The notes beneath the pieces were generated by a model. That model saw only the letters and a list, made by a program, of their open reading frames with translations. It was not told where the DNA came from and searched no databases. A stretch of DNA of 64,000 bases from Caryophanales bacterium UBA4694 (GTDB lineage Bacteria; Bacillota_I; Bacilli_A; RFN20; CAG-288): NCBI GenBank assembly GCA_002404835.1, contig DHKM01000022.1, forward strand, positions 1 to 64,000, given 5' to 3'. How positions within the stretch are numbered: position 1 is the stretch's first letter; each line of letters starts with the position of its first letter. Of the stretch, positions 42,801 through 50,282 are shown one piece after another. Position numbers and translations under genes: made by a program.

Positions 42801-44322
42801 GAGAAGTATCGGAAGCAATCAAAGAATATTCACCCTTCTCAAGTTCATATCCCTTGAAATCATTGCTATTCTTGTCGCTATAGTCATAAGAGGCAAGATC
42901 CTGAAGATTGACATCGATAGTTAATGTCTGGCTTTCTCCGGCAGCAAGAAGTTTGGTCTTGGCAAAGCCGACAAGATTGACGGCTGCCTTTTCGATGCCA
43001 CCATGTGTATATGGAGCCTTGGAATAGATTTCAACCGTTTCCTTACCGGCAACCGTTCCGGTATTCTTGACGGTAACCGTTACCTTGACATTCTTGATTT
43101 CGGCAATATGATCTCCACCGGAATTGACCTGAGATGCTCTCAAGGAAGCGAAATCCAAAGTCGGTTTTCCGATTTCGAATGTAGAATAGGACAAGCCACT
43201 TCCGAACGGATAGACGACATTATCCTTATACCAGGCTTCAGCTTCAGCAGCAGTTCCTGCACCTTTTGCAAGTACACCGTTCTTATAGGTGAGATGACCG
43301 GTTCTGATTTCCTCATAGACCGTTTCGCTGTATTTGTATCCGAGATAAATATCTTCGCTGTAGTCAATACCATGGGTAGCGACCGTTCCGGTTGCCACAG
43401 TTCCATCTTCTTTGATGAAGCTGTTGGTTCCAGCATCATTCTGGACATTGGCGATGGAATTATACCAAGTCGGATTGGCAGTGAAATCCTTGTCCCAGGT
43501 ATCGACAAGCTTACCGGAAGGATTCATCTCACCGGAAAGAAGCTTCGGAACTGCTTTGATACCGTTCTGACCAGGACGTCCGATGAACATGATGGAATCG
43601 ATGTCCTTGTCCTGCTGCAGATTGTACATTTCCATCGCATTGGAAGTATTGAGAAGAACAACGACTTTGGAACATTTCTTCTTTGCGAAATCAATCATCT
43701 TGATTTCGCTGGCAGTCAGCATCTGATTATGCTTATAGACATTACCCTCACCATCTTTGGCAAGTGCCTTATGGGTCCATCCATCGTTTTCAGTCGCATC
43801 GGCAGCAAGCTCGCTGGTCTTGACAGAAAGATCGGATCCTTCTCCTCCGCCTCTCTTCAGAACAACGACAGCTACATCCTTGAATTCCCCGACCTTACCA
43901 TCGGCTGCAGTCTCGGTTTCCGCATTGCTGAAATCAGATTCCGTAAGAATCGTCTCATTGACCGTGAACGAATCATCAGCCAAAGCAGTCCTGACATTTC
44001 CGGTTCCACCCTGAAGGGCAGAGGCAGCTGTACCGAAAACAGTGACCTTTTCCGTTGCCTTCTTCAACGGAAGAGCGCTGTTGTCATTCTTCAGAAGAAC
44101 AGAGCCTTCGCCAGTAAGCTGAATGTTGATATCCTCAGCAGCCTGCTTTGCATCCTCATTAGAATCATAGGCCGGACTAGCATAGCCTCCATTTGCCTTC
44201 AGAAGAGATGCCGGATTTACGATATCCTGGTTTCCTTTGGCAAACGGCATCATGGCCATTGCAGCAAGAGCAATCGGAGCAACAACGTTCAACACCTTAA
44301 CTTTCTGATTTCTTTTTTTCAT
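39868..44322 (-). CDS. Giant GH3 glycosidase with collagen-like stalk and C-terminal anchor
   Basis: A 1484-aa secreted enzyme. After a signal peptide the GH3 C-domain (LTGEGSVLLKNDNSALPL near 70) and a fibronectin-like domain come first. Then follow an EF-hand-like loop (DWNGDGVINDED near 555), several CBM5/12-like Y-GD-V-Y patterns (about 600-800), and the TIM barrel with the nucleophile in GFMFHPDMYS near 1151. A putative Ig domain (LPEGMALDAATGVLKGKP near 1310) precedes 24 collagen-like Gly-X-Y triplets (1376-1448). The end is SGCGGS, a hydrophobic helix and KKKKEEK: a wall or membrane anchor without LPXTG. Two CRE-like sites and an inverted TGATTG repeat lie upstream. Confidence 0.88.
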   Translation of the reverse strand: MKKRNQKVKVLNVVAPIALAAMAMMPFAKGNQDIVNPASLLKANGGYASPAYDSNEDAKQAAEDINIQLTGEGSVLLKNDNSALPLKKATEKVTVFGTAASALQGGTGNVRTALADDSFTVNETILTESDFSNAETETAADGKVGEFKDVAVVVLKRGGGEGSDLSVKTSELAADATENDGWTHKALAKDGEGNVYKHNQMLTASEIKMIDFAKKKCSKVVVLLNTSNAMEMYNLQQDKDIDSIMFIGRPGQNGIKAVPKLLSGEMNPSGKLVDTWDKDFTANPTWYNSIANVQNDAGTNSFIKEDGTVATGTVATHGIDYSEDIYLGYKYSETVYEEIRTGHLTYKNGVLAKGAGTAAEAEAWYKDNVVYPFGSGLSYSTFEIGKPTLDFASLRASQVNSGGDHIAEIKNVKVTVTVKNTGTVAGKETVEIYSKAPYTHGGIEKAAVNLVGFAKTKLLAAGESQTLTIDVNLQDLASYDYSDKNSNDFKGYELEKGEYSLIASDTSHCSASENKAILNILEDGELGLDDYSDNAIENLFSSGRSQSLRTNDNDWNGDGVINDEDKMFTEEQKLLSREDMAGTMPKANVTDIVVDGESVGAISEFETSKAYAIGDIVKVTTVTTGVTGDSSVAYYKFIAPHSAGEFKESEVEVLKGSYKGGYVVTEKFADLLDYYNGYQLNTWETVHPYFSTTKSYKKDDLIGVPASKDVYKANKDNAAPRAVTVNGVFETLNEYVSYDSKVYKVIKALDTLTFQTNEGVDGKASKDYNKGDYVIYQSTNRWNGSISTNSVKLTVDVKKGTSFSTRSNCQNVNAGMRLVTSGADANVVEIAVTDYLATFATKTDIVNTGSYKYSDKIFTDDVNGYLGYDNGYDVTADMMEGWSQIKDTETQTQLKEEAGNGWILFNDLNGINYYDDEYVIQTGKLAGLTNKEAWNEFMNEWTWNDFFTACWNGGNNGNAVKNLGIPVGGIADSPTSWNGTYTWCCNCTIASTWNVELGYKQGEVTASLGLFKNTDSSTKRDQWLNPAINTHRTPFSGRNNEYYSSDGFQAGYMAIYVVKGIQSCGVGSHIKHMALNDQETNRNAGDLMAWVSEQAIREIYFKPFQMAIQEGGAEGAMSAFARIGAVPTPVSEAMANKLVRTEWGAEGFMFHPDMYSPQANVAPEDLMLRTGHNHAPGGNNTTNLGTAANNTYSGRWDADYENELTGTKGGVYIGQDDEKTGQEKYYSNNQWYIVRSSALLMYNEYANQAHSLNGVNVENYSLDTYYVANMNNETRIDLGFAEVNNVHHKVKYSVTGDLPEGMALDAATGVLKGKPTVAGEYSIKVTVIIDGWIKAEADTIIKVGHGAILKTEINENGELIVTYVDGTTENLGVVKGQDGEKGDKGDKGDTGDKGDKGDTGDKGDKGDTGDKGEAGAAGDKGEKGDKGDKGDKGDKGDKGDKGDTGAAGTNASGCGGSVIAATSAVGALALVTAALALKKKKEEK
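39979..40197 (-). repeat. Collagen-like Gly-X-Y repeat region
   Basis: Codes for 24 uninterrupted triplets, mainly GDK with GDT at intervals, plus GEK, GEA and GAA. At the DNA level it is a near-9-bp to 27-bp tandem repeat, prone to length change by slippage. Confidence 0.9.
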
Positions 44323-44353
44323 GAAATCCTCCCTTTATCTTTTTTCGCTTTGA

Positions 44354-44369
44354 AATAAAGCGCTTTCAG
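44354..44369 (-). promoter_or_regulatory. CRE-like site before the 1484-aa GH3
   Basis: CTGAAAGCGCTTTATT read towards the gene, nearly palindromic and very close to the CcpA consensus, 32-47 nt from the start codon. Confidence 0.65.
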
Positions 44370-44460
44370 ATGCCATTATTTTAACGATAGTTTCCTTTGC
44401 TTTTCAATCTTTTGTTCATTTTGAAACGAACATTGAAAAAACAACACAATAATTTGCAAA

Positions 44461-44480
44461 TTTGATTGCAAACAATCAAA
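44461..44480. promoter_or_regulatory. Perfect inverted TGATTG/CAATCA repeat
   Basis: TTTGATTG, spacer CAAA, CAATCAAA: a perfect 8-4-8 palindrome whose arms are the same box found in direct arrays elsewhere; the two cores are 10 bp apart. Located 139-158 nt before the 1484-aa GH3. Confidence 0.6.
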
Positions 44481-44527
44481 AATGAGCAATTTTCCCTTCC
44501 TTTCACTAAATTAGTGCCTTTTTAGAT

Positions 44528-44542
44528 GAAAGCGTTTTAAAT
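44528..44542. promoter_or_regulatory. Second CRE-like site between deoR and the giant GH3
   Basis: TGAAAGCGTTTTAA resembles a CcpA site but is far (over 200 nt) from the GH3 start. Confidence 0.35.
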
Positions 44543-44553
44543 TTACAGTCCAC

Positions 44554-44580
44554 AAAAAAAGCAGGAGATATCCCCTGCCA
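44554..44580 (-). terminator. Terminator of the DeoR-family regulator gene
   Basis: On the minus strand GCAGGGG, loop ATAT, CTCCTGC (one G-U), followed by seven T residues. Confidence 0.85.
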
Positions 44581-44594
44581 CAACAAGATTCCTC

Positions 44595-45368
44595 CTACCT
44601 GTTATAGATTCTTGCACCATTCTTGACAAACGGTTCTAGAATAGAATCGGGAGCATTTGTATAAATTGCATCATATTCTTCGACATTCCTTGTCCGATAA
44701 GGATAAGAACATAAGAATTTGTTTTTATCCACAATCAGAAGCCTCCTGTCGCTTCGTCTGAAGGCCTCGCTTTTGATCTGCATCGTCTCGATGCTGGCCT
44801 CATAGGTACCATCCTCCTGAATTCCCGCACAGGAAGAAAGCATCAGATCCATATGGAAACGGTCCAGCATATCTATTGTCAGAGAACCATCCGTGCTGTA
44901 GGTGGAATACTGGATCACACCGCCAAGGAAGATCACCTTCACATCCTTCTTCGTGGACAGCTTCATGGCAAGCTGAAGTCCGTTGGTGATAATCGTCTTG
45001 TACTGGAAGTTCATCCGTTCTGCCAAGGCAAGACAAGTAGAAGAATTGTCGATGAACACACAGGAAAAATTCGGAATATGCTCCAAGGCAATAGATGCCG
45101 TCTTCTCCTTGTCGTTGGCATTCTTCTCGATACGAACGAAGATATTCACCTCATCGGAAGAATCAAGGAAAATGGCACCGCCATGCGTTCTCTGAATCAT
45201 CCCCATCTTCTGCATCTCGTTGAGATCCCTGCGGATCGTGGCCGTAGAGACATACAGCTCATGGGCAAGCTCTTCGACGGTAGCCCGGTTATGTTCCTTC
45301 AGATAATCGGAAATCATTTTGAATCTCTCACTGGTGAACATATTCTTCGATTCTTTGATATCTCCCAT
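44595..45368 (-). CDS. DeoR-family transcriptional regulator
   Basis: A 257-aa regulator. Residues about 10-60 form the DeoR winged helix-turn-helix (TVEELAHELYVSTATIRRDLNEM, in overlapping parts, then the GMIQRTHGGA end). Residues about 80-240 are the DeoRC sugar-phosphate sensor (FIDNSSTCLALAERM, TIITNGLQLA, LGGVIQYSTYSTDG). DeoR-type rhamnose regulators are known in Bacillota. Its own upstream region and most rhamnose-related promoters here share 10-bp phased CAATCA boxes, so it is the best candidate for a rhamnose regulator, but binding is inferred. AGAGAGGT precedes the ATG; it has its own terminator. Confidence 0.92.
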   Translation of the reverse strand: MGDIKESKNMFTSERFKMISDYLKEHNRATVEELAHELYVSTATIRRDLNEMQKMGMIQRTHGGAIFLDSSDEVNIFVRIEKNANDKEKTASIALEHIPNFSCVFIDNSSTCLALAERMNFQYKTIITNGLQLAMKLSTKKDVKVIFLGGVIQYSTYSTDGSLTIDMLDRFHMDLMLSSCAGIQEDGTYEASIETMQIKSEAFRRSDRRLLIVDKNKFLCSYPYRTRNVEEYDAIYTNAPDSILEPFVKNGARIYNR

Positions 45369-45405
45369 TGTGATTTACCTCTCTTTTTCATAATATAACA
45401 AGTTT

Positions 45406-45431
45406 CAAGCAGAAACAATCAAAATCAATCA
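45406..45431 (-). promoter_or_regulatory. Box array before the DeoR-family gene (autoregulation)
   Basis: CAAGCA (45406), CAATCA (45416) and CAATCA (45426) at exact 10-bp steps, next to the probable promoter of the gene (TATATT near 45392). Suggests autoregulation. Confidence 0.6.
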
Positions 45432-45496
45432 ACGCTTGACAAACAACAAACATCTGAATACCATCTATCCGATACAGAATACTCAGGAAAACAGAA

Positions 45497-45795
45497 ATGA
45501 ACGCAACACAGATTCTATTTTATCTTTATCTTCTACTCATGCTTATTTCATCCTTCATCGCCCTCATCCTATACGGGAAAGACAAAAAAAGGCCAAAAAC
45601 GGGGAAATGCGGATCAAGGAAAAGGACCTATTGTTCCTTGCCTGTTACAACGGTGCCATCGGAAGCCTTATCGGAAGAATCCTCTTCCACCACAAGACCG
45701 ACAAGAAATACTTCTCCCTGGTCATCTACTTCTCCCTTCTCATCCAGATTGCCGTCCTTGTCTTTCTGGCCTACCTTTCCTTCCTGAAAAAATAG
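45497..45795 (+). pseudogene. DUF1294 membrane protein gene with a frameshift
   Basis: The first part reads MNATQILFYLYLLLMLISSF then IALILYGKDKK; the DUF1294 core (RIKEKDLLFLACYNGAIGSL then IGRILFHHKTDKKYF) continues in the other frame to the stop at 45793. The join is an A7 tract at 45584-45590; one extra A would restore a 99-aa protein with the family pattern (KDKKKAKNGEMRIKEK). It could be a real mutation, a phase-variable tract or a sequencing error. The intact protein would be a small membrane protein of unknown function. Confidence 0.8.
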
Positions 45796-45806
45796 AGGAA
45801 CAAACC

Positions 45807-46025
45807 ATGAACGAAAACGAATCCCTGAAAAAATCACATTCCAAATTCTCCAACTTCAAATTGACCCTTCTCTGCCTTCTTTCCGCACTCTTCTTCGGAC
45901 TGTTCTTTATCGCCCTTGCACTCTACTTCTCCTACTTTAGAAACTGGACCACCCTTGCCGCTGTCATCGTCTCGGCTCTTCTCTCTCTGATGAGTGCAAT
46001 CCTCTTCCTGCATTTCAAACGCTGA
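45807..46025 (+). CDS. Small two-helix membrane protein
   Basis: A 72-aa protein with two hydrophobic helices (about 18-42 and 47-67) and a basic N-terminus. AGAGGAA precedes the ATG. It lies 11 nt after the DUF1294 gene and before a terminator, so the two form a small operon. Function unknown. Confidence 0.6.
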   Translation: MNENESLKKSHSKFSNFKLTLLCLLSALFFGLFFIALALYFSYFRNWTTLAAVIVSALLSLMSAILFLHFKR

Positions 46026-46027
46026 AC

Positions 46028-46050
46028 AACTGCCCTAGAGGCAGTTTTTT
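46028..46050 (+). terminator. Terminator of the DUF1294 operon
   Basis: AACTGCC, loop CTAGA, GGCAGTT followed by T residues. Confidence 0.9.
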
Positions 46051-46082
46051 CTTTTTCTGATGATTTTTGCGGTTCCTTTCCT

Positions 46083-46108
46083 TATAATATAAAGTGCAAA
46101 CGATTACG
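46083..46108 (+). promoter_or_regulatory. Promoter -10 and LacI-type operator before GH94
   Basis: TATAAT at 46083-46088 is followed by the operator TGCAAACGATTACG (46095-46108), placed around the transcription start where a bound repressor would block RNA polymerase. Confidence 0.6.
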
Positions 46109-46121
46109 AGGAACGGATTTT

Positions 46122-49031
46122 ATGACACTGAAAGAAACAAACTCCAGAAACGATCTGACAAGGAAAAAAGAACAGGAAAAGAAGTATGAAGCCACCTCAT
46201 CCATCTCCCTTTCCTTCGAAAACGACACCTCACTCTATCTCAGGGACAGGAAAGCCACACCGGTCCTCAACGACATTTTAAACGACGAAACCCTCAAACG
46301 CTTCTTTTTCTCCCTGGACAGAAGGCACTCCTATCTGCTATCGGATGAGGGAACCAAACTGGAAAACGACCAGAATGAAGAAATCCCGATACCGGAGAAA
46401 GAAAAGAAGCTCATCCAATCCTACCTTGACAAGTACGAAGATTATGGGGGAAGACTGGAAAAAAACGGAGACCAGTATATCGACCTCATGACCGAAAACG
46501 TCTCCTGCCACTACGACGTCAATCTCCTTTTAGGAAACCGGGAAGGATACGACCATCCTCTGCAAAGCACACCGAAAAGTGTCGTCAACCGCTTCTTCCA
46601 AGGTTCTTTCCGTGCCCACTCCTCCTATCAGGTACTGGCAACGACCTGGGGACTTCTTCCGGAAGAGAACGGATTCCCGCTCAACCGGCAGTTCTATCTT
46701 CTGGAAGACGGAAAGCAGATCTTCTTTTCCGCCAGAATCGACAAAAATGTCGAAAAAGCCTACTGCATCCATAACGTGAACCATTCCACGATTTTCTACA
46801 GACTGAAAAGCGGGCTGGAAATCAGAAGGGAAATCTTCCTTCTTCCTCAGAAAGAGGGACTGCCCTCTGCAGTCGAAATCCAAACCATCGACATCAGGAA
46901 CTGCTCGAAAAGAAAAAGAGACCTCAGCATCGTCTACGTCGGAATGTTCGGATTCTCGAACCCGCACTGCCAGGAAGAAGACGTCATCTATTCCACCCTG
47001 GTCAGCCAGGCCCAGGTGATTCAGGACGAAAAAAGCAGAATCATCGCCCTCACCCCGGACTATTATCCGGAATATTTCAAGAGGGAAATCCGTTTTGTCA
47101 CCCTGAAGGACGATGATTCCTATATCGACAGCTTCACTAGCGACTACATCTCCTTCATCGGAACCGGAACCATGGACCATCCCGAGCATCTGAATCATCT
47201 CGGAAACAGGCTCACAAGAAAAGGGCCCAATTTCTTTGCCTTGGGAAAATCATTCAACCTGGATGAAGGGAAAGAAGAACGGATCGACACCTTCACGGGA
47301 ATGGTCGATGCCACACAAAGCAAAGGAAACGACCACCTCAAGATCCTGAATGCACAGCTGGAAAGACTACTAGAAGAATACAGAACCAGAAAGGAAGTCG
47401 AAGAAGCTCTGAAAGAAGTGGAAAAGAACTTCAGGGACTACTCCTCCTTCCTACAGATTGAAGAATCAGAAGACATCAGGAAAAACTCCTACATCAATTC
47501 CGCACTTCCCTTCCAGGTTCTCTATCAGACCTTTGTCTCCAGAAGCTTTGCCATGACCCAGAAAGGATACCGGGAAATCGGATTCAGGGAAATCCAGGAT
47601 CTCTATGCCTCCATGTACTACCTGAACCAGGAAGGAAAAAAAGGACTCATCCAGAAGCTCCTCTCCCAATGGATCGAAAATGTCTATCCGTTTGGATACG
47701 CCAACCACAACTTCTTCTATCAAGGAAAAGAACCAGGGCAGTCCAGTGACGACCCCCTTTGGCTCATTTTGGCTCTAGGCCATTACCTTGATCTCACCGA
47801 TGACTATGACTTCCTAGACCATAAATTCGTCATGGCTGGAAGCAAAAAGGAAAGAAAACTATACGACACACTGAAAGCAATTCTAAGATACAGTGGAGAG
47901 ATTTCCATCGGAAAGCACAAGCTTCCCCTTCTGGATATGGCTGACTGGAACGATTGTCTCAGAATCGACAGCGATTACCTGAACGGTCCGGAAAAAGAAA
48001 AAGCCTATCGCCATCAGCTGAAAACAAAGCATCAGAAAACGGGAGTCCCTTTGGAAAGCGACTACTCCGAATCCGTAATGGACGGATTCCTACTTGTCAT
48101 CGCCTTGTCAGACATGGAAAAAATAGCAAAACGGAGAAAAGACGAAAACACCCTTTCCTGGCTGAAACAGCTGAAGAAGGAAAAGATCCATCACCTCAAT
48201 CACGATGCCTATATCGAGGGCTATTATGCCCGAGTTCTTCTCAACCGCAGATGCTCCAAAGCCGATTATATCGGAAGCGGAAAAGACGGGCTTTCCATCG
48301 AAGAAGGTCTTGACGGCTCCTACTACCTCAACTCCTTCTCCTGGTCCTTGCTTTCCGATGTCGCAAGCGAAAAAAGAATCAAGGAAATGCTTGCCAAAGT
48401 GGACACCTATTTGAAATCACCGGCCGGCTATAAGCTGTGCACCGGACACGATCTTTCCCTGGCTGGAGCCAAATCCTCGTCGACCGACCACTATTTCATC
48501 GGGGACAGGGAAAACGGCGGTGTGTTCAAGCATGCAACCATGATGCTGACCAGGGCACTGCTTTATCGGGCAAAAACCGTCAAAGACAAAGAACTGAAAG
48601 AGCAGATGGTAAAAGACGCCTACTTCATGATCGACCTCGTCTACCCGTTTAACACGCTCGAAAACGTCGAACTCTATAAGGGAAACCCCAGATTCTGCAC
48701 TCAGTACAACAATTCCATCACCGAGGAGAACATCGGTCCGATTCTCAGCGGAACTGCAACCTGGCTTACGTTGACGATATTCGAGGCTCTTGGCATCCGG
48801 ATCGAAAACAGCACACTGATCCTTTCCCCGATGCTCAGAAAAGAAGAGGAAGAAGTAACCTATACCATCAAAAACAAGGAAGCCATTCTGAGAATCCGGA
48901 TAAAGAAAGCAAAAGGGACCCTCTGCGAGAAAGAAACAGAGGAAGTGGAAATCGACGGAAACAAAGTCAAAGGAAACCGGATCAGGCTTCCGATAGCAGG
49001 AAAACACGAAATCGAAGTATCCTATCGATAA
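46122..49031 (+). CDS. GH94-family glycoside phosphorylase, divergent member
   Basis: A 969-aa protein of the cellobiose-phosphorylase family, which splits beta-glucosidic links with phosphate. The catalytic motif LDMADWNDCL lies near residue 607 (general acid Asp in WND). The motif written GFRDSCQDL in the 810-aa family member here is GFREIQDLY, and there is an extra N-terminal segment of about 100 residues. The length and these changes suggest a specificity other than cellobiose, for example a longer or different beta-oligoglucan. No signal peptide. GAGGAA precedes the ATG. It lies 80 nt before the lacI gene and carries the LacI-type operator. Confidence 0.85.
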   Translation: MTLKETNSRNDLTRKKEQEKKYEATSSISLSFENDTSLYLRDRKATPVLNDILNDETLKRFFFSLDRRHSYLLSDEGTKLENDQNEEIPIPEKEKKLIQSYLDKYEDYGGRLEKNGDQYIDLMTENVSCHYDVNLLLGNREGYDHPLQSTPKSVVNRFFQGSFRAHSSYQVLATTWGLLPEENGFPLNRQFYLLEDGKQIFFSARIDKNVEKAYCIHNVNHSTIFYRLKSGLEIRREIFLLPQKEGLPSAVEIQTIDIRNCSKRKRDLSIVYVGMFGFSNPHCQEEDVIYSTLVSQAQVIQDEKSRIIALTPDYYPEYFKREIRFVTLKDDDSYIDSFTSDYISFIGTGTMDHPEHLNHLGNRLTRKGPNFFALGKSFNLDEGKEERIDTFTGMVDATQSKGNDHLKILNAQLERLLEEYRTRKEVEEALKEVEKNFRDYSSFLQIEESEDIRKNSYINSALPFQVLYQTFVSRSFAMTQKGYREIGFREIQDLYASMYYLNQEGKKGLIQKLLSQWIENVYPFGYANHNFFYQGKEPGQSSDDPLWLILALGHYLDLTDDYDFLDHKFVMAGSKKERKLYDTLKAILRYSGEISIGKHKLPLLDMADWNDCLRIDSDYLNGPEKEKAYRHQLKTKHQKTGVPLESDYSESVMDGFLLVIALSDMEKIAKRRKDENTLSWLKQLKKEKIHHLNHDAYIEGYYARVLLNRRCSKADYIGSGKDGLSIEEGLDGSYYLNSFSWSLLSDVASEKRIKEMLAKVDTYLKSPAGYKLCTGHDLSLAGAKSSSTDHYFIGDRENGGVFKHATMMLTRALLYRAKTVKDKELKEQMVKDAYFMIDLVYPFNTLENVELYKGNPRFCTQYNNSITEENIGPILSGTATWLTLTIFEALGIRIENSTLILSPMLRKEEEEVTYTIKNKEAILRIRIKKAKGTLCEKETEEVEIDGNKVKGNRIRLPIAGKHEIEVSYR

Positions 49032-49045
49032 TGCAAGCGATTAAC
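49032..49045 (+). promoter_or_regulatory. LacI-type operator before the lacI-family gene
   Basis: TGCAAGCGATTAAC, directly after the GH94 stop and 66 nt before the regulator start. Suggests autoregulation. Confidence 0.5.
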
Positions 49046-49110
49046 CGAGTTTCTGTTTGCTTTTCACAATTCAAACATTTACATTAATTAAGAAGTACTA
49101 GGAAAATGAT

Positions 49111-50127
49111 ATGGTAAAATTAAAAGACATCGCCAAAGCATGCAACACATCCGTTGCAACCGTCAGCCGTGCTCTAAACGGCTCCACGGAACTATCCAAA
49201 GAAACCATCGAACGCATCCTCAAGATTGCAAAAGAGATGGGCTATGTTCCCAATGCATATGCCCGAGCTTTGAAATCCAAAAAATCCTACGACATCGGAG
49301 TCATCTACTATGATGCCACTTTCGGTGGCCTCAAGCATGAATACTTCTCCGGAATCCTGAATGCCCTGAAAGTCGAAGCCGAATCCAAAGGATTCAGCAT
49401 CACCTTCCTAAGCAAACGGACGAACAAAGATATGACCTACCTTCAGCTGGCCAGATATCTCAACATGGACGGCGTCATCATCGTCACGGAGGAATTCGAC
49501 AATCCGGAAGTCATCGAACTTGTCAAATCCGACCTTCCCGTCGTCACCATCGACTACGTATTCAACTCCTCGACAGCCATCATGAGCGACAATACCGAAG
49601 GAACCAAGAAACTTGTCCATTATGCAAAGAACCTCGGTCACAGGAAAATCGCCTTCATCCACGGCGAATATACCGACGTCACCAAGAAGCGACTGGCCAG
49701 TTTCTATGCCGGTATGAAGGAATGCAATCTTCCCATCATCGACAAATTCGTCCTCGACGGTTCCTTCCACAATCCCAAGGTCTGCGGCCACCTGACCAAG
49801 GAACTCATGAAAAGAAAAGAAAGACCGACCTGCATCTTGGCTCCGGATGACATCTCCATGATCGGAAGCCTATCCGCACTAAACGAAATGGGATTCAATG
49901 TTCCGGAGGACATCTCCGTCATCGGATACGATGGAATCGATTTTTCCCGTTTCTACCGCCCGAAATTCACAACCTATATCCAGAATTATGAAGAGCTAGG
50001 AAAAGCAGCAGCAAACGAGCTGATCAACCGCATCTTCAATCCAGAGACCTTCATTCCGAAGACCATCATGGTAAACGGAATGATACAGGAAGGAAACACC
50101 ACCGCTCCCCTGAAGAAATCGAAATAG
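49111..50127 (+). CDS. LacI-family transcriptional regulator
   Basis: A 338-aa repressor. The N-terminal LacI helix-turn-helix (LKDIAKACNTSVATVSRALN) with hinge helix (AYARALKS) is followed by a periplasmic-binding-protein-like sensor domain (GVIYYDATFGGL through VPEDISVIGYDGIDFSRF). It probably senses an oligosaccharide brought in by the nearby ABC importer. Five copies of a 14-bp LacI-type operator occur at the GH94, lacI and cbp/binding-protein promoters and nowhere else that I noticed, so these are its likely targets (inference). Confidence 0.94.
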   Translation: MVKLKDIAKACNTSVATVSRALNGSTELSKETIERILKIAKEMGYVPNAYARALKSKKSYDIGVIYYDATFGGLKHEYFSGILNALKVEAESKGFSITFLSKRTNKDMTYLQLARYLNMDGVIIVTEEFDNPEVIELVKSDLPVVTIDYVFNSSTAIMSDNTEGTKKLVHYAKNLGHRKIAFIHGEYTDVTKKRLASFYAGMKECNLPIIDKFVLDGSFHNPKVCGHLTKELMKRKERPTCILAPDDISMIGSLSALNEMGFNVPEDISVIGYDGIDFSRFYRPKFTTYIQNYEELGKAAANELINRIFNPETFIPKTIMVNGMIQEGNTTAPLKKSK

Positions 50128-50133
50128 ATCAAG

Positions 50134-50174
50134 AAAAATCCCAGAGTCAGAATTAAATGGTCCTGGGATTTTTT
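50134..50174 (+). terminator. Terminator of the lacI-family gene
   Basis: An 11-bp stem AAAAATCCCAG/CTGGGATTTTT with a long loop, ending in T residues. Confidence 0.85.
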
Positions 50175-50185
50175 CGTGGAACAAA

Positions 50186-50270
50186 AAACTGGGCCTTTTA
50201 TATGAACCAAGCGGCGAAGGAAGCAAATCCGCATCCTTTTTCGCAAGAATCCAATAGAAGAACCCAGTAG
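50186..50270 (-). terminator. Structured 3' end of the ABC-transporter operon
   Basis: On the minus strand ACTGGG pairs with CCCAGT and is followed by TTTTTTG. Between the arms lies a further hairpin (GCGAA..AGG with CCTTCGC). The element is longer than a simple terminator. Confidence 0.5.
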
Positions 50271-50282
50271 ACAACACCTAGT

